NCBI GenBank assembly: GCA_903863195.1
Contig: CAIPAY010000131.1
Location: 1 to 54,016, forward strand
DNA: 54,016 nucleotides
Source: an uncultured Holophagaceae bacterium
Lineage (GTDB): Bacteria > Acidobacteriota > Holophagae > Holophagales > Holophagaceae
Reading direction: 5' to 3'
Made by a program: the position numbers and the translations under genes. The notes beneath the pieces were generated by a model that searched no databases, was not told where the DNA came from, and worked only from the letters and a program-made list of their open reading frames with translations. Positions 28,060 to 36,859 of the stretch are shown in pieces; positions within the stretch are counted from its first letter, which is position 1, and each line of letters starts with the position of its first letter.

Positions 28060-30759
28060 CTACGCCAGACGTGCGGCCACGTCGCGGTAGTCGGGGTCGA
28101 GGTCGTTGACGACCCGGAACTCCTGCGCGGCCATGTCCGGGTGGCCCTGCTGGAGGTAGATCTCGGCCAGGTCGTAGCGCAGGCCGATGCTGTCCTCCGG
28201 CGGGAAGCCCGGGGCCAGGATGCCCTTGCGGAGCCACTCCACGGCGGCGTCCAGGTCCCCCCGGGCCTGCTCGCAGATGCTCAGCATCGAGCAGCACTCC
28301 AGGGTGCGCTCGGGGTCGCCCATGGCGATCCTGAACTCCTCGATGGAGGGCTCGATGAGCTGCATCTCTTTGTAGGCGATGCCCAGGTTGTAGTGGGTGT
28401 CGTAGTCGTCTCCCTGGACCTGCTTCTCGACGCCCTCGCGGAAGGCGCTGAAGAGCTCATCCACCGTCTGGACCTTCTCCACCATGCTGGTGGTGTCGTG
28501 CATCTCCTCGCCCTCGCCCGAGTCCATGAGCGCCGTGCCCAGGACATCAGTGAGGTCGAAGAAGGAGTTGGCGAAGTCGCTCTCCTCGAGGGCACTGGCC
28601 TTGGCGGCGTGGCCCAGCTTCTGGAGCGCCAGCTCGGCGCGCTGGATGCGGACCTCCAGCTCCGGGTGGCCCGGGAACTGGCGGAGGGCGGCCTCGAGCT
28701 CGATCTTGGCTTCTTCAGGGCTGCCGTAGTCCAGCTGGAAGTCGATGTCGCCCAGCAGGCTCTCCAGCTCCTCGGGGAGGGCGGCGGGCGCGGGGGGCGC
28801 TTCGGTCCCCAGCTCCGGCAGCGCGGAGAGAGCCGCGACAACCGCGGGCTCCAGTTGGATGGTGGGCATCGGCGGCAGGGGCGCCGTGGGGGAAGCGGGC
28901 AGGTCGTAGGCAAAGCCAGGCGCGGTGTCCTCGCTGAGGGATGCCCCCATCCAGTCCATGTCCGGGACAGCGATGGCGGCGGGCTCCATCGGGGGCAGCG
29001 CCTCCGGGAGTCCCAGGGCCGAGAAGGGGTCGGGCTGCAGCTCCCCCAGGTCGGGTAGTTCCGCGTGGCCCTCGCCCAGGGCGATGGCTCCCGGCGGGGC
29101 AAAGGGCGCCGGGGTCTCGCTGGCCGGCAGGTCCAGCTTGATCGGGGTTTCCCCCTCGTCGGGGAGCGGCTGCACGGGCGGCGGCAGGGGGGCGTTCAGG
29201 GGGATCGCCTCGGCCAGGCCCAGGGACCGGCGGTGGATGCGGGTGGAACCCGGGAAGAGCTGTTCCGCCATGTCCAGAAGGTGCGAGGCCTCGGCCTTCT
29301 TGCCGGCCGCGGCGAGGGCCTGGGCGCTCTGGACGTACTGCATCTGCACCTGGGTCAGGCGCCCCGTGCCGCGGTGCACCGAGGCGATGGCCTCGATGAG
29401 GGTGAGGTCCTCGGGGTCGAGCTCCAGGGCCTTCCTGTAGGCCTCGATGGCCCGCTCGGGACTCCCGCTGCGGATCATGGCCTCGGCTTCGCGCGAGAAC
29501 TGCTCGATGCGCAGGCGCTGGAGCGGATCTGCCTCGGCCTCGCGCCCGTGGCGAGTGATCTCCCGCACGGGCCGCCCCCCGGGGTCCAGCGCCGGGGCCC
29601 CGAAGCCCTCCTGGGCGGGGGGCTGCCGCACGGCATCGGGCACCACGCCCAGAGCCTGCAGCTGGGTGGCGACGCTGTCGGCCAGGGCCGTGTCATGGTT
29701 CTGGAGGGCCAGTGCGTAGGCGCTCTGGAGGGCCTGGACCTGTTCGGTCCGGTTGCCGCTCTGGTGGGCAATCTCGGCCAGGAGCAGCCAGGCCTCGCTG
29801 CCGAGGTGATCCTGGAGGGCGGCGTGCAGGCAGCGGCTCACGGGGTCGCCCGAACCGCGGCGGGCGAGCTCCCGGGCGATGGGGGCGAACAGCCGGAGGC
29901 CCTCCTCGGAGCGGTCAGCATTCACCAGGTTGCGCAGGGCCCGCTCGCAAAGGGGCAGAGTCTTCTCCGGCAGCTGGGCCACTTCGGCCAGAGCTTCCAG
30001 GGCCCGGTCCGGGTGGCCGCTCCGCAGCTCGATCTCGGCCAGGGCCTCCAGCAGCTCGGGGTTGCGGGGGTTCGCTCCCAGCCCCTCGCGCAGGTGCTCG
30101 GCGGCGGTGCTGTAGTCACCCTGGATCACGCCCAGGCGGCTCTGGGTCAGATAGACCTGAGGCGTGGAGATCATCGCCTTGGCGCGCTCGAGGATCTGGC
30201 TGGCCTCCCCGTGCATCTGCTCCATGGCGAGGGACTCCGCCACCTCCAGGTAGATGCCCGCGGCCCGGTCTTTCAGGCCCTCCTTGTTGTAGAGGTCGGC
30301 GAGGCGCACCTTCATCTTGAGGTTCTTGGGGTCGAGATCCACGACCTTGTTGAACTCCTCCAGAGCCCGCTTGATGAGGCCCTTCTTCTGGAAGGACTCG
30401 GCCACCGTCAGGTGGATCCGCACGGCGTCCGCGGGCCGGTTCATCTGGCGGTAGAGGTCCGCCAGGCGCTGGGCCGCGTCGATGTCCTCGGGCGCATTGC
30501 GCACGACCTTCTGGAAGATGGCCGCGGCGCGGGCATGGAAGCCGTCCCGCTCATAGGCGGCGCCCAGGCGCTTGTGGATCTCCACCCCTTCCTTGATCCG
30601 GCCGATCTGCACGCTGAGGTCGCCGATCTGGTTCAGAGTGTTGTAGTCCTTGGGGTTGTCCTCGATGAGCTTCTGGAACTCATCGATGGCCCGCTCCACC
30701 CTGCCCGCGGTCAGGTACTTGTCGGCCTCTTTCTTTATTTTGACGCGGTCGATGGCCAT
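28060..30759 (-). CDS. large tetratricopeptide-repeat protein
   Basis: 899 aa with no signal peptide. The N-terminal half is a regular array of TPR units (for example AGRVERAIDEFQKLIEDNPKD, EEFNKVVDLDPKNLKMKVRL, HGEASQILERAKAMI), about residues 10-370, with further units near 425-490 and in the C-terminal 200 residues (DTHYNLGIAYKEMQLIEPSI, AAVEWLRKGILAPGFPPEDS). Between them lies an acidic Pro/Leu-rich linker (about 510-660). The C-terminal block with DDYDTHYNLGIAYKEM is a pattern I know from large TPR proteins of deltaproteobacteria and acidobacteria, some linked to pili or motility. Probable scaffold; partners unknown. A 9-bp inverted repeat lies in its leader. Confidence 0.85.
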   Translation of the reverse strand: MAIDRVKIKKEADKYLTAGRVERAIDEFQKLIEDNPKDYNTLNQIGDLSVQIGRIKEGVEIHKRLGAAYERDGFHARAAAIFQKVVRNAPEDIDAAQRLADLYRQMNRPADAVRIHLTVAESFQKKGLIKRALEEFNKVVDLDPKNLKMKVRLADLYNKEGLKDRAAGIYLEVAESLAMEQMHGEASQILERAKAMISTPQVYLTQSRLGVIQGDYSTAAEHLREGLGANPRNPELLEALAEIELRSGHPDRALEALAEVAQLPEKTLPLCERALRNLVNADRSEEGLRLFAPIARELARRGSGDPVSRCLHAALQDHLGSEAWLLLAEIAHQSGNRTEQVQALQSAYALALQNHDTALADSVATQLQALGVVPDAVRQPPAQEGFGAPALDPGGRPVREITRHGREAEADPLQRLRIEQFSREAEAMIRSGSPERAIEAYRKALELDPEDLTLIEAIASVHRGTGRLTQVQMQYVQSAQALAAAGKKAEASHLLDMAEQLFPGSTRIHRRSLGLAEAIPLNAPLPPPVQPLPDEGETPIKLDLPASETPAPFAPPGAIALGEGHAELPDLGELQPDPFSALGLPEALPPMEPAAIAVPDMDWMGASLSEDTAPGFAYDLPASPTAPLPPMPTIQLEPAVVAALSALPELGTEAPPAPAALPEELESLLGDIDFQLDYGSPEEAKIELEAALRQFPGHPELEVRIQRAELALQKLGHAAKASALEESDFANSFFDLTDVLGTALMDSGEGEEMHDTTSMVEKVQTVDELFSAFREGVEKQVQGDDYDTHYNLGIAYKEMQLIEPSIEEFRIAMGDPERTLECCSMLSICEQARGDLDAAVEWLRKGILAPGFPPEDSIGLRYDLAEIYLQQGHPDMAAQEFRVVNDLDPDYRDVAARLA

Positions 30760-30773
30760 GCAGCTGCCTCGGG

Positions 30774-30817
30774 ATTCCTGACGGGGTTCAAAGAGTGTAG
30801 GCGGGGCGGTCAGGAAT
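30774..30817. promoter_or_regulatory. 9-bp perfect inverted repeat ATTCCTGAC / GTCAGGAAT
   Basis: ATTCCTGAC (30774-30782) and GTCAGGAAT (30809-30817) are exact reverse complements, 35 bp centre to centre, in the short leader between cdd and the TPR gene on the minus strand. It could be a pair of operator half-sites or a leader hairpin; the 26-nt loop argues mildly for protein binding. Confidence 0.5.
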
Positions 30818-30825
30818 GGATAGGA

Positions 30826-31242
30826 CTACTGAAAATGGCTGCCCGTGAAACTGTGTGGTAGCAGATTTTCCAAGCGATGGAGACAGCGGCTGTTCCGGTT
30901 GGCTAGCAGCACCGGCAGGGTGGCCGCGAACTCGATGAGGGCCTGGCGGCAGGCGCCGCAGGGCGGGGTCAGCTCAGCCACGTCCGTGACCACCACCGCG
31001 GCCACCAGGCCGCCCGGTCGGAGGCCGGCGGCCACGGCGGCGCTCAGGGCCCCCCGCTCGGCGCAGAGGGTGACGGGGTAGGCGGCATTCTCCACGTTGC
31101 ACCCCGCCAGCACCTCACCGGTGGCCGTCAGGAGGGCGGCGCCCACCTGGAAGTGGGAGTAGGGGACATGGGCGTGCTCCCGGGCTTGCCAGGCTGCTTC
31201 CAGCAGCGGAGTCCAGGACGGGGAGAGCGGATCATCAAACAC
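30826..31242 (-). CDS. cdd: cytidine deaminase
   Basis: 138-aa homotetrameric-type pyrimidine salvage enzyme converting cytidine to uridine. Zinc and catalytic motifs are intact: PYSHFQVGAALLT, the substrate-binding GCNVENAAYPVTLCAER (CAE, with the catalytic Glu) and PCGACRQAL. The start is GTG preceded by GGAGG. It lies 18 bp downstream of the DUF58 gene and may be cotranscribed with it. Confidence 0.96.
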   Translation of the reverse strand: MFDDPLSPSWTPLLEAAWQAREHAHVPYSHFQVGAALLTATGEVLAGCNVENAAYPVTLCAERGALSAAVAAGLRPGGLVAAVVVTDVAELTPPCGACRQALIEFAATLPVLLANRNSRCLHRLENLLPHSFTGSHFQ

Positions 31243-31260
31243 CAGAGCCTCCAGGGGCTA

Positions 31261-32217
31261 TCAGCTTATCGGAGCTTCCGCCGCGCGGCTGATTCCAGGC
31301 GCGTCGTCACCAGTGCCGGTGGCCTGGGCCAGGGCCAGGGCGCGCCAGCAGGGGGTGTGGCCGCGGACCTCCCGGGTGCCCTCGGGGTCATGCAGTTCCA
31401 GGCTGATGGCCCGCTTCTGGAGCCGTGCCTGCAGCACCGCGCCCGACAGGCGCTCCAGCTCGCGCTCGAAGGCCCGGCCCGGGCCCCACGCCCGCAGGTC
31501 GAGTCGCAGGTGCATGCCCAGGGGCCGGTCCTCCTCGAAGGTCCGCACCCAGGGCTGCCCGCGCTGAGCGGTACGCTTCCAGTGGACCCGGCCCGGCGCG
31601 TCGCCCTGGCGCAGGGGCCGGGTGCCCTCGGGGCTGCTGGTCCCCTCCTGGGTCTGACTGCGGCGCCCCTCGCCGCGCCAGCTCGTGGGTGCCGCCGGGG
31701 GTGTGCGGGGGTGGGGCAGGACCAGCAGAGACTGGTCCAGCGCCAGGATCCGGGCCTTCTCCATGAGGCCGAAGGGGAAGCAGGTTCGCAGCTCCAGGGC
31801 GCGGACCCGGGTCCAGCCCCGGTGGCCCGCCCGAGCGTGCAGGACCACCACGGACTCCCCGGTCCGGCTGTCCCGCTCCAGGAAGCCAGGCTGCACGGTG
31901 GCATCGTCCAGGGTGAGGTGCAGCTCGAGGCCCCGCAGGCTCCCTCGCCCGGTGTCCTGCAGCCGCAGCCGGAGGCCGCCGCGCACCCGGGCGAAGAGGC
32001 TGCCTCCCTCCAGTCCTGCGACCTGCAGGCCCTGGAGGACCCGGCGGCTGAGGATCCCCGAGACGAGGAACAGCCCCAGCATCAGGGCGAACACCAGGTA
32101 GAGCAGGTTGTTGCCGGTGTTCACGGAGAAGGCCCCCACCGCCAGCAGGGCCAGGAGGTACTGGCCCCCGAGTCGCGTGAGCGACAGGCGCAGGCGGCGA
32201 TCGTTCCAGAGCTGCAT
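31261..32217 (-). CDS. DUF58 domain membrane protein
   Basis: 318 aa. Two adjacent N-terminal membrane helices (about 18-58, containing NTGNNLLYLVFALMLGLFLVSG) are followed by a cytoplasmic or periplasmic beta-rich part and the DUF58 core signature PLRQGDAPGRVHWKRTAQRG (family pattern R-Y-x-x-GD-x-x-R-x-I-HWK). Such proteins usually sit with a MoxR AAA ATPase and VWA proteins in complexes of poorly known function. No MoxR gene is present here, so this copy is an orphan. It is divergent from the permease gene and 18 bp upstream of cdd. Confidence 0.87.
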   Translation of the reverse strand: MQLWNDRRLRLSLTRLGGQYLLALLAVGAFSVNTGNNLLYLVFALMLGLFLVSGILSRRVLQGLQVAGLEGGSLFARVRGGLRLRLQDTGRGSLRGLELHLTLDDATVQPGFLERDSRTGESVVVLHARAGHRGWTRVRALELRTCFPFGLMEKARILALDQSLLVLPHPRTPPAAPTSWRGEGRRSQTQEGTSSPEGTRPLRQGDAPGRVHWKRTAQRGQPWVRTFEEDRPLGMHLRLDLRAWGPGRAFERELERLSGAVLQARLQKRAISLELHDPEGTREVRGHTPCWRALALAQATGTGDDAPGISRAAEAPIS

Positions 32218-32274
32218 GGCTCCAGACTAAGCTCGGAAGGCGCCTGATAGCATGGGTCATCTCCCAAGGCCCCC

Positions 32275-33849
32275 ATGCTGAACCGACTCTTCCGAACCAA
32301 GTCCCTCGAGCAGCTCCGGGCCAGCGCCGAGGAACCCGAGCACCAGCTGAGCAAGAGCCTGGGCACCTTCGAGCTCACCATGTTCGGCATCGGCGCCATC
32401 ATCGGCGCCGGCATCTTCAGCTCCATCGGCACCGCCGCCGCGGGCAACCTCGCCGACGGTCGCCTGCCCGCGGGCCCCGCCCTGGTCATCAGCATTCTGG
32501 TGGTGGCGCTCATCTGCGGCTTCACGGCCCTGGCCTACGCCGAGATGGCCTCCATGATCCCCGTGTCCGGCAGCGCCTACACCTACGCCTACGCCACCCT
32601 CGGTGAGCTCATGGCCTGGATCATCGGCTGGGACCTGCTGCTGGAATACGCCATCTCCAACGTCGCTGTGGCCATCTCCTGGGGCGACTACGCCCGGAGC
32701 TTCCTCTCCACCGTGTTCCACCTTGAGATTCCGGGCTGGCTGGGCATGGACCCGCGCAGCGCCCTCAAGCTGGTGCAGGGCGTTCCGGCCATGGACCTCG
32801 GCGCGAAGCTGCAGGCCCTGGCCCAGGCCAAGGCCGGGCTCGTGAACGGCGCCGCCACCTTCGCCAACTGGGACACCCTGAAGGCCGCGCCCCTCGTCGG
32901 GAGCTATCCCGTCACCATCAACCTGCTGGCCGTGGTCATCACGGCCCTCATCACCTGGCTCTGCTACATCGGCATCAAGGAGAGCGCCCGGGTCAACAGC
33001 GTCATGGTGGTGGTCAAGGTGCTGATCCTCCTGGCGGTGGTGGGCCTGGGCATCCGCTTCATCCAGCCCGCCAACTGGCATCCCTTCGTGCCCCACGGCT
33101 GGCCCGGCATCCAGTCCGGTGCGGCCATCATCTTCTTCGCCTTCATCGGCTTCGACGCCGTCAGCACCACTGCGGAAGAGTGCCGGAACCCCGGCCACGA
33201 CCTGCCCCGGGGGATCCTGTATTCCCTGGTGATCTGCACGGTGATCTACGCGGCCGTGGCCCTGGTGGTGACCGGCATGATCCACTACACGCGCCTTGGC
33301 GGCATCGCCGATCCGCTGGCCTACATCTTCACCGAGCACAAGATGGGTGGCATCGCCGCGGTCATCAGCTTCGGCGCGGTCATCGCCACCACGGCGGCGC
33401 TCCTGGTCTACCAGGTGGGCCAGCCCCGCATCTTCATGAGCATGAGCCGCGACGGCCTGCTCAGCCCCTGGTTCGGCAAGGTCCATGAGCGCTTCAAGAC
33501 GCCCTCCCACGCGACCCTTCTGACCGGCCTTCTGGTGGCCATTCCGGCCGCCCTGCTCAACATCGACGAGGTCGTGGAGCTGGCGAACATCGGCACCCTG
33601 TTCGCTTTCGTCATCGTCTGCGGTGCGGTCCTAATCCTGCGCTACCGTCGACCCGAGGCGCCCCGGAAGTTCACCATGCCCTTCGCCTGGGTCATCGCCC
33701 CCCTGGGCATCCTCGGCTGCTTCTGGATCGCCAAGGGCCTGCCTGCCCTCACCTGGTACCGCTTCTTCGCCTGGCTGGGCATCGGCCTGGTGATCTACGC
33801 CTTCTACGGCTCGCGGAAGAGCCGCCTGGAGACCCCAGCCGCATCATGA
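32275..33849 (+). CDS. APC-family amino acid permease (cationic amino acid transporter type)
   Basis: 524-aa inner-membrane transporter with about 12 to 14 helices. The N-terminal ELTMFGIGAIIGAGIFSSIG is the APC substrate-binding helix with its unwound GAGIF, and the domain with FFAFIGFDAVSTTAEECRNP is diagnostic of the CAT subfamily (TIGR-type basic amino acid/polyamine carriers). An extra hydrophilic loop (about 150-195) separates two helices. The substrate cannot be assigned from sequence. Its stop overlaps an upstream in-frame ATG of the ribE frame, but the real ribE start is 18 bp further on. Confidence 0.92.
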   Translation: MLNRLFRTKSLEQLRASAEEPEHQLSKSLGTFELTMFGIGAIIGAGIFSSIGTAAAGNLADGRLPAGPALVISILVVALICGFTALAYAEMASMIPVSGSAYTYAYATLGELMAWIIGWDLLLEYAISNVAVAISWGDYARSFLSTVFHLEIPGWLGMDPRSALKLVQGVPAMDLGAKLQALAQAKAGLVNGAATFANWDTLKAAPLVGSYPVTINLLAVVITALITWLCYIGIKESARVNSVMVVVKVLILLAVVGLGIRFIQPANWHPFVPHGWPGIQSGAAIIFFAFIGFDAVSTTAEECRNPGHDLPRGILYSLVICTVIYAAVALVVTGMIHYTRLGGIADPLAYIFTEHKMGGIAAVISFGAVIATTAALLVYQVGQPRIFMSMSRDGLLSPWFGKVHERFKTPSHATLLTGLLVAIPAALLNIDEVVELANIGTLFAFVIVCGAVLILRYRRPEAPRKFTMPFAWVIAPLGILGCFWIAKGLPALTWYRFFAWLGIGLVIYAFYGSRKSRLETPAAS

Positions 33850-33866
33850 TCGAGGGGGAGCCCGCC

Positions 33867-34502
33867 ATGTTCACTGGACTGATCAGACAGCTCGGCACCC
33901 TGGAGGCCCGGTCACCGCGGTCCGGCGGCGCGCGCCTGCGCATCGCGGCCCCGGCGGAGCTGCTGGCTCGGGCCGAGCTGGGCGCCAGTATCGCGGTGAA
34001 TGGCGTCTGCCTCACCAGCGTGGCGGGGGATGCCCGTGGCTGGGAGACTGAGCTGAGCGAAGAGACCCTGGCCAAGAGCACCCTGGGCCGCCTGGCCCTG
34101 GGCGCCACCCTGCACCTTGAGCCGGCCCTCCGCGTGGGGGATCCCCTGGACGGCCACCTGGTCTCGGGCCACGTGGACGGCGTCGGGCAGCTGCTGGTCC
34201 GGCCCACCGGGGAAGGCCTCTGGCGCTTCGCCATGCCCGCCGGGCTGGCGCCCATGACCGCGCCCAAGGGCTCCGTAGCCCTCGACGGCATCTCGCTCAC
34301 GGTGGTGGATTGCGGCCTGGACTGGTTCACCGTGGCCCTCATCCCCGAGACCGTGAAGCACACCGCCCTCGACGGCCTGCGCCCCGGCGACCCCGTGAAC
34401 CTGGAAGTGGATCCCATCGGCCGCTACGTGGCTCGCGCCCTGGCCCTGCGCGGCAGCGAAGAAAAACTAGCCAGGTTCGCCCAGAGCGGCTGGGGTGGCT
34501 GA
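33867..34502 (+). CDS. ribE: riboflavin synthase, alpha chain
   Basis: 211 aa, two tandem beta-barrel lumazine-binding repeats. The start MFTGLI is the almost invariant N-terminus of the family, preceded by GGGGGAG, so 33867 is preferred over the ATG at 33846. The first repeat has IAVNGVCLTSV and SGHVDGVG; the second has VALDGISLTVVD and IPETVKHT. It dismutates dimethylribityl-lumazine to riboflavin in the last step of synthesis. No other rib genes are adjacent, so it is isolated from the pathway. It converges with smpB. Confidence 0.95.
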   Translation: MFTGLIRQLGTLEARSPRSGGARLRIAAPAELLARAELGASIAVNGVCLTSVAGDARGWETELSEETLAKSTLGRLALGATLHLEPALRVGDPLDGHLVSGHVDGVGQLLVRPTGEGLWRFAMPAGLAPMTAPKGSVALDGISLTVVDCGLDWFTVALIPETVKHTALDGLRPGDPVNLEVDPIGRYVARALALRGSEEKLARFAQSGWGG

Positions 34503-34515
34503 GGAAGGTCCGCCC

Positions 34516-34971
34516 CTACTCCCTCGCGCCTTTCCGGATGCGGTCCATCTCGCGCTTCTGCTCGCGCTGCTTGAGGGCCTCGCGCTTGTCGCCCACGGCC
34601 TTGCCCTCGGCCAGGGCCACCTTCACCTTGATCAGGCCCTTGGCGTTCAGGTAGATGGCCAGGGGGATGACGGTGAGGCCCTTGCGCACGACCTTGGCGG
34701 TGATCTTGACGATCTCGGCCTTGTGCAGCAGCAGCTTCCGGGGCCGCAGGGGGTCGTGGTTGGCATCGGTGCCGAACTTGTAGGGCGAGATGTGGGCCTG
34801 CTTGAGCCAGAGCTCGCCATTGGCGGTGTCCACGTAGGCGTCCTGGAGCTGCCCCAGGCCCGCCCGCAGGGACTTCACCTCGGTGCCGTGCAGGGCGATC
34901 CCCGCCTCCCACGTGTCGAGGACGTGGTAGTCGTGGAAGGCCTTGCGGTTGCGGACGAGATCCTCGCTCAT
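34516..34971 (-). CDS. smpB: SsrA-binding protein SmpB
   Basis: 151-aa partner of tmRNA in ribosome rescue. Typical blocks: NRKAFHDYHVLDTWEAGI, LHGTEVKSLRAG, and the C-terminal basic tail KQREQKREMDRIRKGARE, which enters the decoding centre. The ssrA gene itself is not in the window. It converges with ribE (13 bp gap) and is divergent from the DedA gene. Confidence 0.97.
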   Translation of the reverse strand: MSEDLVRNRKAFHDYHVLDTWEAGIALHGTEVKSLRAGLGQLQDAYVDTANGELWLKQAHISPYKFGTDANHDPLRPRKLLLHKAEIVKITAKVVRKGLTVIPLAIYLNAKGLIKVKVALAEGKAVGDKREALKQREQKREMDRIRKGARE

Positions 34972-35011
34972 CCCAACAGTCTACTCCCCCGGTAGACTCG
35001 TTCTTTTAGGG

Positions 35012-35674
35012 ATGGCCATGCTCCAGAAGCTCCTCGCCCCCATCGTCGCCTGGATGGTGGCCGTCATGGCCGCCGCGGGGCCCCTGGGCGTCATGCTGCT
35101 CATGGCCATCGAGAGCGCCTGCATCCCGCTGCCCAGCGAGGTCATCATGCCCTTCGCGGGGTATCTGGCCTTCAAGGGCCAGCTCACCTTCTTCGGGTTC
35201 GGCGCGGGCAACCCTGTGGCCCAGATCTGGATCGCAGGCATCTTCGGCGCCCTCGGGTGCAACCTGGGCAGCATCCCGGCCTACGAGGTGGGCGCCTGGG
35301 GCGGCCAGCGGGCCGTGGAGAAGTACGGCCGCTACATCTGGCTGCACACGGGCCACCTGGACCAGGCCCACCGGTTCTTCGCCCGCTTTGGCACCTGGGC
35401 CATCTTCATCGGCCGCCTGCTGCCGGTGGTCCGCACCTTCATCGCCCTGCCCGCGGGCATCGCCCGCATGGACCGCACCCGCTTCCACCTCTACACCTTC
35501 GCCGGCAGCCTGCCCTGGTGCCTGGCCCTGGCCTGGGTCGGTTTCAAGCTGGGCGAGAAGTGGAACACTCTCGGGCACTACTTCCACCGCCTGGACGCCG
35601 TCATTGGCGTGATCCTGCTCGCGGGCGTGGCGTGGTTCGTCTACGACCACTTCAGGCACCGCGCCAAGGGGTGA
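35012..35674 (+). CDS. DedA-family membrane protein
   Basis: 220-aa inner-membrane protein, probably a lipid (undecaprenyl-phosphate or phospholipid) transporter as shown for some DedA proteins. The family hallmark ESACIPLPSEVIMPFAGYLA and the second motif FIGRLLPVVRTFIALPAGIARM are present, with about five hydrophobic segments. Start choice lies between ATG 35012 and ATG 35018; the second would be better spaced from AGGG. It is followed closely by the convergent proline iminopeptidase gene. Confidence 0.92.
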   Translation: MAMLQKLLAPIVAWMVAVMAAAGPLGVMLLMAIESACIPLPSEVIMPFAGYLAFKGQLTFFGFGAGNPVAQIWIAGIFGALGCNLGSIPAYEVGAWGGQRAVEKYGRYIWLHTGHLDQAHRFFARFGTWAIFIGRLLPVVRTFIALPAGIARMDRTRFHLYTFAGSLPWCLALAWVGFKLGEKWNTLGHYFHRLDAVIGVILLAGVAWFVYDHFRHRAKG

Positions 35675-35683
35675 GCGGCGGGC

Positions 35684-36655
35684 TCAGGGCGTGGGGTAGG
35701 CGAACCGGTCCGTGGCGGCCACCAGGGCCTTGGAGATCCCGGGCTCGTAGGCGCTGTGGCCGGCGTCCGGCACGATGACGACCTCGGCGCCCGGCCAGGC
35801 CTTGGAGAGGGCCCAGGCGCTCTCGATGGGGCAGACCATGTCGTAGCGGCCCTGGATGATGGCGCCGGGAAGGGCCGAGAGTGCGGTTGCGTCGCGCAGC
35901 AGCTGGCCCTCGTCCATCCAGCCCTTGTTCAGGAAGTAGTGGCACTCGATGCGGGCGAAGGCCAGGGTGGTTGCCTCGTCGCCGTACGAGGCGATGAAGT
36001 CGGGGTCGGGAATGAGCTTGCTGGTGGCGCCCTCCCAGATGCTCCAGGCCTTGGCGGCGGGCAGGTTCAGGGCCGGGTCGTCGCTCAGCAGCCGGGCGGC
36101 ATAGGCCTGCAGGAAGTCACCGCGCTCGGCCTCGGGAATGGCGTCGCGGTAGGGCTCCCAGGCATCGGGGAAGACGCGGCTGGCGCCCTCCTGGTAGAGC
36201 CAGTCCACCTCCCGCTGGCGCAGGAGGAAGATGCCCCGGAGGAGCAGCTCCGTGACGCGCTGCGGGTGGGTCTCCGCGTAGGCGAGACCCAGGGTGGCGC
36301 CCCAGGAACCGCCGAAGACCATCCACCGCTCGATGCCCAGGAACTGACGGATGCACTCGATGTCGGCCACCAGATCCCAGGTGGTGTTCTCCCGCACCTC
36401 GGCGTAGGGGGTGTTCTGGCCACAGCCGCGCTGGTCGAAGAGGATGATGTGGTAGCGCTCGGGATCGAAGAAGCGGCGGTGCTTGGGGCTGGTGCCGCCG
36501 CCGGGCCCGCCGTGGAGGAACACCACGGGCTTGCCATCCGGGTTGCCGCTCTCCTCGACGTACAGCTCGTGCAGCTTGGAGACTTTCAGCCGATGGACCT
36601 TGGTGGGTTCGATGGCCGGGTAGAGCCAGCTGACGGGATCCTTGCGGAGGGACAT
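35684..36655 (-). CDS. pip: proline iminopeptidase
   Basis: 323-aa alpha/beta-hydrolase releasing N-terminal proline from peptides. The oxyanion-hole region is VVFLHGGPGGGTSP, the nucleophile Ser is in FGGSWGATLGLAYAE, the Asp in IIQGRYDMVCP and the His in VPDAGHSAYEP. FDQRGCGQNTP is a strong family marker. The start at 36655 (MSLRKDPVSW) is preceded by AGGAG. The frame stays open upstream only through an intergenic repeat and is not real there. No signal peptide, so cytoplasmic. Confidence 0.95.
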   Translation of the reverse strand: MSLRKDPVSWLYPAIEPTKVHRLKVSKLHELYVEESGNPDGKPVVFLHGGPGGGTSPKHRRFFDPERYHIILFDQRGCGQNTPYAEVRENTTWDLVADIECIRQFLGIERWMVFGGSWGATLGLAYAETHPQRVTELLLRGIFLLRQREVDWLYQEGASRVFPDAWEPYRDAIPEAERGDFLQAYAARLLSDDPALNLPAAKAWSIWEGATSKLIPDPDFIASYGDEATTLAFARIECHYFLNKGWMDEGQLLRDATALSALPGAIIQGRYDMVCPIESAWALSKAWPGAEVVIVPDAGHSAYEPGISKALVAATDRFAYPTP

Positions 36656-36679
36656 GTGGACTCCTGGCGATGAACTGAA

Positions 36680-36787
36680 GAACCACTCTCGCAGAGAAAA
36701 GACGAGGGGGGCGGAGGGGCGCTGAGGGCTTCGGGTTACCCGCTGTTCTCTGCGAACCTCAGCCCGCTCCGCATCCTCTGCGAGGGT
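36680..36787. repeat. intergenic long imperfect hairpin with CGCAGAG arms
   Basis: AACCACTCTCGCAGAGAAAA (36680-36699) faces CCTCTGCGAGGGTT (about 36774-36787), and inside these GGAGGGGCGCTGAGG faces CCTCAGCCCGCTCC. The resulting hairpin is long and G+C-rich with mismatches. It lies in the leader of the proline iminopeptidase gene, downstream of the EamA gene on the same strand. The arms resemble those of the other elements (AACCAC at the outer edge). Confidence 0.75.
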
Positions 36788-36859
36788 TGTTGCCTTTCCC
36801 CCCAAGCTGGAGGAATCCATGGCGAGTTGGCATTCCCAGAAATCACAGAAGAACTCTTT

